Positions 53,391-62,258 of a DNA stretch of 64,000 bases are shown here, in pieces. How positions within the stretch are numbered: the stretch's first letter is position 1; the number at the start of each line of letters is the position of its first letter. The notes under the pieces are model-generated. The model was not told the origin of the DNA. It was given only the letters and a program-made list of their open reading frames with translations, and made no database searches. The stretch comes from Adenophora triphylla var. japonica (taxonomy: Eukaryota > Streptophyta > Magnoliopsida > Asterales > Campanulaceae). Position numbers and translations under genes: made by a program. Location of the stretch: contig JAFEMH010000760.1 of NCBI GenBank assembly GCA_022495995.1, positions 310,001 to 374,000 of the forward strand. Reading direction: 5' to 3'.

Positions 53391-54485
53391 TTGTTAGTAC
53401 GCAGTCGGGGTCAACTCGGTATGTCACAGCGGTTTGGTATGCCTCAACAGTTTGGTACGGATCAGTCAGGGGCTTCTCAGTTACAGCAGCTTGGTATGAC
53501 TTCTCATTTGTGTTTGGGACGGCAGTCAACTATGGATCAGTTTGGAACTTCTCCTCCCCAGCAATTTGGGATGCCTCAATAGCAATCCAGTTCAAGACAT
53601 CCAGCCCCCGGCACCTCACAAGTCTCACAAAATCCATTCATGACCGCCCCCACGGGACAGCAAACCTCTATTCCCGTCTCATTCGGCTCATCCTATCCAC
53701 AATACCCTCCGGGTTTTTACTCCGCCACCCCGACCGAAAGTGCAATTCAGAATCAGGGGTCTCTACCCTCCTTTAAACTACACTTTGATCCTGGCCATGG
53801 GTATTTGAGCTACTCGGCCACCTCTGGTTTACCTCCACCCTTCTTGTCGATAGGGAATCAACAACACGCCTTCGGGCTCAATCCTTATGCTCAGGGTTCT
53901 ACTTATACCCCTCGGGGCAACTTAGGCCAAGGACAGGTTTACACTTACATCCCGGGTTCAGCCATCCCTTCCACCAGGGTGCCACCCATGGTGAATCCTT
54001 TCTCCAGCTCTGCCACCGGTTCGACCATCTTGGCTCCGCCATTGGACTCTCAACTTGCTTGGATCATGGAACAGCTGAAGTAAATAAAAACACAGGTTGC
54101 TGAGTTGACAAGGAAGAAGGCTGCTCTCCGACCCACATATCCCAACTCCATTGTGCCTCTACCTCACAAGTTCGTGATGCCCAATCTAGAGTTGTTTGAC
54201 GAGACTGCATGTCCTAAGACCCACTTGGATACTTACACCCTAGCCATGAAAGTCAAAGGACGTACGAATCAGCAGTTAGATGACTACTCCAGTCTCTCCT
54301 TAAAGATGGGCGCTCTAAAACTATTCTTCTGGTTGAAGCCTGAGGCTAGGGCTACTCGGGAACATATCACTAATGCTTTTACCGAGAAGTACAAAGCCAA
54401 TTTGGAATGCCAAACAAATTGGGAAGACTTGCAGACGAATGTACAATGTCCCGATGAGACTATTGGGGACTTTTACAAGCGTTGA
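53391..54485 (+). pseudogene. Tat-3 Gag, N-terminal and capsid parts
   Basis: An N-terminal Gln/Gly/Met-rich repeat (QFGMPQ-type) at 53391-53582 leads into a Pro/Ser-rich region (PQYPPGFYSATP, GSAIPSTRVPPMVNPF, ending LDSQLAWIMEQLK). The capsid follows in 54105-54485: LPHKFVMPNLELFDETACPK, GALKLFFWLKPEARATREHI and ANLECQTNWEDLQ. It matches Tat-2 Gag in order and spacing. One stop after 53580, one at 54081 and the end at 54483 interrupt it. Confidence 0.85.
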
Positions 54486-55208
54486 AACCTCAAGATGAGT
54501 GAGATGGCAATTCCCCCCCTTCCGATGAAGAACAGTTGGATATTTTCCAAGCCTACTTGAAGCCTCATTTAAAAATGTCACTCAGTAACTTCCCCTATCC
54601 AGATCTGCGTGCAATGGTCAGTTCTGGGGCTAAAACTTGACCAACAGCAGGCCGCTGCTCCTACTTATCGATATCGAGCTTCTGCCTCTAATCCAGCTTC
54701 TGTCCTGCCCAAAAGGCAAGGAATCAATTAACTATGCGTGCCAGGATTGTAACAATGCCACTCCTTTCGTGCCAAGGAAAGGCGATGTGCCAAGCCGCGG
54801 AGTCTAAGGCTTGAAGATCTCGGAATGCCTCTGAGTGAAGTCTTTCAGGGACATGTGAGGGAAGGTTCGATCAGACCTTTAGACAACTATCAGCCCAGGG
54901 ATCCCAATGTCCCATTGGACACAACTAAGCACTGTGCTTTCCACTAGTATCATGGTCACGTTATTAATAATTGCATGCTCCTGAAAAGGGCGATGTGAGA
55001 ATTGATCAAAAAGGGTAAGTTTGAGATACCCGAAGGGCCCAACATAGCCAACAATCCCTTCCCTAAGAACAACCATAGGGTGAATATGATTGAATCTATG
55101 AACAAGCCAAGTGCCACTATGGCTAACAGTTCTCATATGGAAGACACCCTTCGAAGGGAGGATTCTAGTTGCATAGTTGTTATCAAAGATGGGTTTCTCA
55201 CTACATGA
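54486..55208 (+). pseudogene. Tat-3 Gag C-terminal part
   Basis: Degraded frame including LEDLGMPLSEVFQGHVREGS, IRPLDNYQPRDPNVPLDTTK, a knuckle-like HCAFH.YHGHVINNC motif interrupted by a stop, and ELIKKGKFEIPEGPNIANNP, NPFPKNNHRVNMIES. It corresponds to 17311-17650 of Tat-2. Confidence 0.8.
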
Positions 55209-56093
55209 CGTAATGATGCGATGAATCTGGAGTTACATCAACTTCACCTCGAGGTCTCTCACATTGATCGATCGGCTCGGTACTTCATCAGTATGTCAGT
55301 TTTACAGCCAAACCATTAATTGGACCTCTGCCATGACGCTTTGTTGAACCTGGGGCTTCATCAAGTCATTTAGAGAAATCTTCTGTGGTTTTTGCCATGT
55401 CGTTTCCTCGGAATGGGGATTTTTCAAGTCACATCTATCTTCAGAAGAAAGGTCTAGTCATCTCAACAATTATCTTGGAGTTTCAGCTTTAGAACTTTGT
55501 ATATGGCAACTCCCTGCATCATCAGAGGTTGAGAACTCGGAATCTCCTCATATCAGCATTTCGCCAAGTCATTCTCCAAATTTATGTCAAGTCACCACTA
55601 ACCCAAGCGAAAGAGGGTTCATTCATATCAACGTACTTTTGATTCTAGAGCCTGTCAGCATCAGCTTCAAATGTCCGAGACTGAAAAGAAATTTCAATCG
55701 AGTCCCGGGGTTCAAATCCAACTTCATCCCAAGACCAAAATTGAGGTCCGCATGATACTGCTGACCTACATCAAGACCTCATCAACGACATGCAATTCAG
55801 TCCGCGATCAAAGGATATCACCCCACCTGCTTAAAGCTTGTCCCAAACAGTCCACAACACATACAAACCCTTTCACCACATGCATCCCCACAAAAATCTC
55901 CCCAGGGCTAATGTAGCATGCAAAACATGAATCAATAGAAACGACCCTAAGAGATTGTGAATCATTTTGGTTCTATGCATGCATCCATCATCATGAATGT
56001 CATATATGCATTTGTTCCTCTACTAACAAATGTAGCAGCTCAAGCACGAAAGTCCAGTTTTCCGTCACTACCCAAAGCCTCTCCACAGCAAGG
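55209..56093 (+). other. Tat-3 degraded internal sequence
   Basis: No protease motif found; only short frames in conflicting phases. Expected pol sequence is absent, so the sequence is probably already part of the 3' region. Confidence 0.5.
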
Positions 56094-57506
56094 TGTTGGG
56101 TTTTATGGGTCCATGCGCAGCGGAATTAAGCATCAAATTGACACAAAACCCAAAGCCCTAAGATCCGTTCTATACGATTAAATTGAATTCCTATGAGATA
56201 GAATTTACCAACCTTTATTGCTTTCCGGTCTTGAGCTATCGAACAATTTATCGGTGTGATTTTGAATCACAATCTTCGATCTTCAAAACCTTTGAACCTT
56301 CAGATTGCTTTGGACAATTTGAACTCTAGGCCTTGATCGTCGAACGAGCGAAGACCCTCTAGTAGTATCCACACGTTAGAATTAACCAAGAACAGTTCTT
56401 GAGAATTGCTAGATTCTTAAACCTATGGAAGAAATATTGAGAAACCTTTTTGGTGATTTTCTCTCTTGAAAATTTGGCTCAATTTCGGCTGTTTACAAAC
56501 TCATATATATACTACTTTAGTATTAGAGTTTGTGCCCTAATCAAATTAGGAAACAAGTGTAAACCGCCTCTGTGGCTAGTTGTGTCGCGCTACAGAACAT
56601 GCCAGATGACCAGTTGTGTCGCGCTACAGAACATGCCAGATGGCCTGTTGTGTCGCGCTACAGAACAAGCCATATCAGGAACTCTCAATCATTTCTTCCT
56701 TTGGTTTAACCAATTCATTCTAGATGTGTGTGACCCAATAGGATTATATTATGTTGGCAATGAGCTCGATCATATCGATCCTTATAAGACATAAGCGGAC
56801 TCTAGCAAGCCATTATGTCTACCCAAATAATATAACGTAGGAGTTCACGTTTCCAATGGTACACTTCCATTTCTCCCTTTATCTCACGATGTTATATTGA
56901 ACACAAGTCATGATCCACGTCAACTTGTATTTGTTCAATGCTTTCTCGATCTTGAGTATAATGATAGTCCAATCATATTGGGGTGTGGCCACACGCTTTC
57001 ATCATTATCACTCATCGAGGGGACCAAGCAAAACATCTCTCTTTCGAGGGACAAATTCCATCTTGACTTATCATTCTTCCCATCATGAATCCGATCATGC
57101 CAAAGATAGCCTTTATAAATATCGTGTTAAGATATCGTTTGACTAAAATCAAACATGACTTTCATCATATGTAAGGTCATGATAATCTCAGGTCTAGGGA
57201 CTAAATGAAGTGACCATATGAGATTTAATTATGACATTTGACCATGACATAAATATCATACGGGTCAAGTCCAGTCACTTGTTCTCTAACAAGTACCCAT
57301 AATTTCAATGTGCATCTCTATGCATATAATCATCATATGATTTTTCATTGACAATTATACTAATTATTCTCTAAATAATTAGAGACGGAGATTATTACAA
57401 TAAATATGCAAACTATATAATAATCAAATAATAAACTCAAACGATAAAGATGATACATAACGGTTCTCAGTTAAACATAACTAAAGCCTAGGGCATTACA
57501 CCAACA
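56094..57506. mobile_element. Solo LTR nested in Tat-3
   Basis: 1,413 bp starting TGTTGGG and ending CCAACA, so the termini are perfect 6-bp inverted repeats. A 5-bp direct duplication, CAAGG, lies at 56089-56093 and 57507-57511. There is no internal region. The form is that of a single LTR left after recombination between the two LTRs of one element. Orientation was not determined with certainty; the TATATATACTAC near 56503 would fit a plus-strand promoter. Confidence 0.93.
56581..56682. repeat. 34-bp triplicate in the solo LTR
   Basis: Three copies starting TGTGTCGCGCTACAGAACA at 56581, 56615 and 56649, nearly identical in the first two. They are unusually GC-rich for this LTR and lie about 80 bp after the putative TATA box. 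Confidence 0.9.
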
Positions 57507-57511
57507 CAAGG

Positions 57512-58280
57512 ATGGTCTCCACCGAAGCGTAATTCCAATGACTTCAACAGAACTGCCCAAATGACTGGCAAGACCTTCGTTTCCATACCATCTTGGTTCA
57601 GACACCTCAAGCCCACGTCATCTTGTGCCCAGACGCCTCAAGTCGACATCAGCCTGATTCAGATACCTCAATCCTGCACCATTTTAGCCTCAGACATATC
57701 AAGTCAACACCACCCTGGCTCCAGACCTACATCAGCTTTGTTTCAAATGCCTCAAGTCTGTGAAGACATTTTCCGGTATCTATGGTTCGGCAAAGAAAGT
57801 CTTCAGTGCATACAGTTTGGAGACGACAACCTTTGACATCTCCAGTTTGGCAAAGACAACCTACGGCGTCTACAGATGGATGAAGACCACCTCAAGTGTC
57901 TCTGACTTGGATAAGATAACCCCCAAATGTCTATAGTTTGGCAAAGATAGCCCCCATGTCTACAGCTTGGCAAAGACAAGCTCCAGCGCCTGCAACTTGG
58001 TAAAGACGACCTCCAACGTCCACATATGGATGAAGACAGCCTCCAGTATCTCCAGTTTGGTGAAGACGGCATCCTCCCCTCTAGAACCATCGCCACCAGT
58101 AAAATGCTCCTCAACACAAATAAGTTTTCGATTCTCTGGACTGACAAGTAGGATCGCCTCAAGTACCTTCCGCCATAACCCGAGAGTGACCAGCGATCTA
58201 AGACTCAATCCCTCTGATATGCAGTGCACTCAAAATCAACGACTGCGCGTCTGTGACTGCCTCAACCAATCTCTCCTCCA
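57512..58280 (+). repeat. Degenerate ~30-bp arrays in Tat-3
   Basis: Two related series. At 57600-57760, ACCTCAAG(C/T)(C/T)CAC..-type units recur about every 30 bp. At 57780-58075, units of the form TCTCCAGTTTGGCAAAGACA plus ACCTCCA(A/G)CG recur about nine times. Open frames on both strands over this stretch (about 90-119 residues) are by-products of the multiple-of-three period. Confidence 0.75.
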
Positions 58281-59130
58281 CTAGATCATACTAGGTATGT
58301 AAATAAAACTTATCAAAATCATGCTTGTATTCATGTTTCATACATATATCCATGTCATAGGTATTGATTTGTCTCTACCCTAGCTAGTACAAGGATTCAC
58401 TTGCAAAAGATCATCGTCTCAGCCAAACACGTTTAAAGATTTTGAAGATCCCTTCCGCACATCACGCTATTGATATTGCCAACTCGACCAGAGTGCCTTT
58501 GAGTCCCTCTCTACCAAATTGACACCTTTCCTTTGGTTTCCCTCTTACCAAGTGTTGGATGCCTTTTTAACAAGGACCCTCTCATTTCAAACCTGGTTCT
58601 TGCATTTTTCGAACCCAAAGCCTTCCACAGCAAGAAGTCCCAAGGTGAATACAAGTTCAACAACTTCTACAAGGTCGACGATCACCAGCAAGATGCACAC
58701 TCAACCAAACTTCTCCTTCAGGTCAAAATACCTCCGGACTTGTCCCTATTAGGTTGATCACCCTTCGCACATTAGCACAACCCGAAGGACCTACTTTCGT
58801 TTCGTGAGATAATTCTCCACGCCCGCTGCCGTTGGGTGAGATAATTCTCCATGCCTACTTTCGTTTTGTGGGATAATTCTTCATGTCTCCCTCTATACGC
58901 ACGCGAGATCGTCTGCCGTTCCACAATCGATTTTATCGCGACCGCCTCCACAGAGCCCCGTGTCTTTAGCTTGCCCTACTTGCTTTGGATGACATCCGAT
59001 TTCCCCTGCAGGTAAACACAGCGCAAGCATGTCAATAAAATGGCAAACATAACACGAACACAAACAGAAAAGAGAAAATAAACTCCGTTTCATTTTTTGA
59101 CACATTTTTTCTTCATTTAGCATGCATACA
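58281..59130. other. Tat-3 3' region, no gene
   Basis: No recognised gene. A short repeat, GTGAGATAATTCTCCACGCC / GTTGGGTGAGATAATTCTCC, occurs near 58805-58885, and scattered frames have no family resemblance. Confidence 0.5.
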
Positions 59131-59610
59131 GTTTTCATCACAAAAATCTCTTATGCAAGAGTCTGTCCCAAATTCGGCAAATTTGTACCCACCTTATTTT
59201 TACAAATCAAGTTTTCATCACAAAAATCTCTTATGTAAGAGTCCGTCCCAAATTCGGCAAATTTGTACCCACCTTATTTTTACAAATCAAGTTTTCATCA
59301 CAAAAATCTCTTATGCAAGAGTCCGTCCCAAATTCGGCAAATTTGTACCCACCTTATTTTTACAAATCAAGTTTTCATCACAAAAATCTCTTATGCAAGA
59401 GTCCGTCCAAAATTCGGCAAATTTGTACCCACCTTATTTTTACAAATCAAGTTTTCATCACAAAAATCTCTTATGCAAGAGTCCATCCCAAATTTGACAA
59501 ATTCGTACTCACTTTATTTTTACAAATCAAGTTTTCATCACAAAAATCTCTTATGCAAGAGTCCGTCCCAAATTCGGCAAATTTGTACCCACTTTATTTC
59601 GACTTTATGC
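59131..59610. repeat. 80-bp tandem array, six copies
   Basis: Unit beginning GTTTTCATCACAAAAATCTC at 59131, 59211, 59291, 59371, 59451 and 59531, exactly 80 bp apart. Copies 2 to 4 are almost identical; the fifth is the most diverged. Because 80 is not a multiple of three, the repeat is read in all three frames and gives three overlapping long frames with the same amino acid text; these are not genes. Confidence 0.97.
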
Positions 59611-59766
59611 AAACTACCCATGTTTTTTTCATGAAAAAATTGCATACTCCTACTACCCATGCTTTCAATTAAACATATGCATCATCAATTCCATACTCCA
59701 AAGACGAAATCAACGTAAGCCCGTCTCCTCCAACAAAACTTGGCGAGAGCCCGATTCCCTTCAACG

Positions 59767-60530
59767 ACGAAGAACGTCTTCAGTAACCTAGCAAGTCTAT
59801 GGTGTTGAAACACGACAAAGTACATCCTCAGCAACCTAGCAAGTCTACGGTGTTGAAACACGATAAAGTACATCCTCAGCAACCTAGCAAGTCTACGGTG
59901 TTGAAACACGATAAAGTACGTCCTCAGCAACCTAGCAAGTCTATGGTGCTGAAACACGACGAAGAACGTCTTCAGCAACCTAGAGAGTCTACGGTGTTGA
60001 AACACGACAAAGTATGTCCTCAGCAACCTAGCAAGTCCACGGTGTTGAAACACGACAAAGTACGTCCTCAGCAACCTAGCAAGTCTACGGTGCTGAAACA
60101 CGACGAAGAACGTCTTCAGCAACCTAGCAAGTCTATGGTGTTAAAACACGACAAAGTACATCCTCAGCAACCTAGCAAGTCTACGGTGTTGAAACACGAC
60201 AAAGTACGTCCTCAGCAACCTAGCAAGTTTATGGCACTGAAACACGACGAAGAACGTCTTCAGCAACCTAGCAAGTCTACGGTGTTGAAACACGACAAAG
60301 TACGTCCTCAGCAACCTAGCAAGTCTACAGTGTTGAAACACGTTAAAGTACATCCTCAGCAACCTAGCAAGTCTACGGTGTTGAAACACGACAAAGTACA
60401 TCCACAGCAACCTAGCAAGTCTACGGTGTTGAAACACGATAAAGTACATCCTCAGCAACCTAGCAAGTCTACGGTGTTGAAACACGACAAAGTACGTCCT
60501 CAGCGACCTAGAAAGTCTGTGGTGATGAAG
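59767..60530. repeat. 48-bp tandem array, about 16 copies
   Basis: Unit CCTAGCAAGTCTACGGTGTT plus GAAACACGACAAAGTACGTCCTCAGCAA. Some units carry CACGACGAAGAACGTCTTCAG at a regular interval, giving a higher-order period of three to five units. A 265-residue plus-strand frame repeats VLKHDKV(H/R)PQQPSKST, and the minus strand is open as well. Translation is not supported by a start context or by homology. Confidence 0.95.
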
Positions 60531-60568
60531 TACGCTCTCAGCAAAGAAGACCATCCCCAGCAGTCTCT

Positions 60569-60655
60569 GAACTACGACCAGCTTGATTCCTCTTAAGGAT
60601 ACGTAGGTAGCCTACCAAAGGTCCAGCAACTTGACCGACACGGTCACTCTTTTCC
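60569..60655 (+). other. Conserved Tat/Ogre 3' block, first copy in Tat-3
   Basis: GAACTACGACCAGCTTGATT through GGATACGTAGG and GGTCCAGC matches 62056-62135 and resembles 36829-36900 of Tat-2. It lies right after the 48-bp array and before the 30-bp arrays. Confidence 0.65.
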
Positions 60656-60738
60656 CCGGCAGTCATCGTAAGACCGAATTTTTTCCCCAGCTAAGCGACA
60701 AAGTATTTCCAACCAAGCAAGTCTGCGGTGATGAAGTG

Positions 60739-60892
60739 CTCCCCCAGGTATAGACGCCTTCAAATAGTCTCCCCCAGGTATAGACGCCTTCAAATAGTCT
60801 CCCCCAGGTATAGATGCCTTCAAATAGTCTCCCCCAGGTATAGACGCCTTCAAGTAGTCTCCCCCAGGTATAGACGCCTTCAAATAAGTCTC
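60739..60892. repeat. 30-bp tandem array, five copies
   Basis: Unit CTCCCCCAGGTATAGACGCC plus TTCAAATAGT, nearly perfect, at 60739, 60769, 60799, 60829 and 60859. Confidence 0.95.
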
Positions 60893-62000
60893 CCTCAGTT
60901 ATAGACGCCCTCGTTAGTCGATTTATCTTCGGCAACGCCTCCGTTAGTCGAGTTATCTTCGGCAATGCCTTTGTTAGTCGAGTTATCTTCGGCAACGTCC
61001 CCGCCTCCGTTAGTCGAGTTATCTTCGACAACGCCTCCGTTAGTCGTGTTATTTTCGGCAACGCCTCTGTTAGTCGAGTTTACCCTCGACAATGCCTTCG
61101 TTAGTCGAGTTATCTTCGGTAACGCCTCCGTTAGTCGAGTTTACCCTCGACAACGCCTCTGCTAGTCGAGTTTACCCTTGGTAATGCCTCCGTTAGTCGA
61201 GTTATCTTTGGCAACGCCTTCGTTAGTCGAGTTATCTTCGGCAACGTCCCCGCCTCCGTTAGTCAAGTTTATCTTCGGCAATGCCTCCGTTAGTCGAGTT
61301 TACTCTCGGCAACGCCTCCGTTAGTCGAGTTATCTGCGACAATGCCTCCGTTAGTCGAGTTATCTTCGACAACTCCTTCGTTAGTCGAGTTATCTTCGGC
61401 AACGTCCCCGCCTTCGTTAGTCGAATTTACCTTCAGCAACGCCTCCGTTAGTCAAGTTTACCCTCGGCAACGCCTCTGTTAGTCGAGTTATCATCGACAA
61501 TGCCTCCTAGTCAAGTTTACCCTCGACAACGCCTTCGTTAGTCGAGTTTACCCTCGGTAACGCCTCCGTTAGTCGAGTTATCTTCGGCAATGCCTTTGTT
61601 AGTCGAGTTATCTTCGGCAACGTCCCTGCCTCCGTTAGTCGAATTTACCCTCGGCAATGCCTCTGTTAGTCGAGTTTACCCTCGACAATGCCTCCGTTAG
61701 TCGAGTTATCTTCGGCAATGCCTTCGTTAGTCGAGTTATCTTCGCCAACGTCCCCGCCTCCGTTAATCGAGTTTACCCTCGACAACGCCTCCGTTAGTCG
61801 AGTTATCTTCGGCAACGCCCCCGTTAGTCGAGTCTAACTCGGTAACGCCTCCGTTAGTCGAGTTTATCTTCGATAATGCCTCCGTTAGTCGAGTTCATCT
61901 ACGGCAACGCCTCCGTTAGTCGAGTCCATCTTCGGCAACGCCTCCGTTAGTCGATTCTGTCTCCGGCAACGCCTCCGTTAGTCGAGTTTATCTTCGACAA
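60893..62000. repeat. ~30-bp tandem array, about 36 copies
   Basis: Unit CGTTAGTCGAGTTATCTTCG plus GCAACGCCTC with 30-bp period. Longer variants insert CGTCCCCGCCTC. Alternating forms (GTTTACCCTCGAC and GTTATCTTCGGC) are interspersed, so several subfamilies amplified together. Very rich in CG. Confidence 0.95.
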
Positions 62001-62055
62001 CAAAAATGCGGTGGGAGGTCCATTCGTTTGACCACTCCTTTCCCCCGCAAGATCT

Positions 62056-62140
62056 GAACTACGACCGACTTGATTCCCACTTGGGATACGTAGGAATCCT
62101 TTCGTAAAGGGTCCAGCCATCCGACCGCCTCGATCACCTC
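62056..62140 (+). other. Conserved Tat/Ogre 3' block, second copy in Tat-3
   Basis: GAACTACGACCGACTTGATT through GGATACGTAGG and GGTCCAGCC. With the copy at 60569 it brackets the two 30-bp arrays. The following 100 bp run up to the LTR; no clean polypurine tract is visible there. Confidence 0.65.
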
Positions 62141-62258
62141 CTCACCCATCTAGGTAAAAGTTTGCCAGATTGGGATCCTCACTTTGTCGCCGACCCCACT
62201 TCTCCTGGAAGTACCGTCGCCGAGAGGCTACATTAAGTGCCCCAATCTGGGTCGTTAA

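Noticed and set aside
57561..58284. Frames on both strands over the 57.6-58.2 kb repeats as genes
   Set aside because: Produced by a 30-bp (multiple of three) degenerate repeat; no conserved domain.
59153..59672. Three overlapping 114-123-residue frames with repeated QIRQICTHLIF-like text
   Set aside because: They are the same 80-bp tandem repeat read in three phases; no start context or homology.
60739..62000. Regular 30-bp repeats resembling a CRISPR array
   Set aside because: Units are directly adjacent with no unique spacers, and the setting is a plant retrotransposon 3' region.
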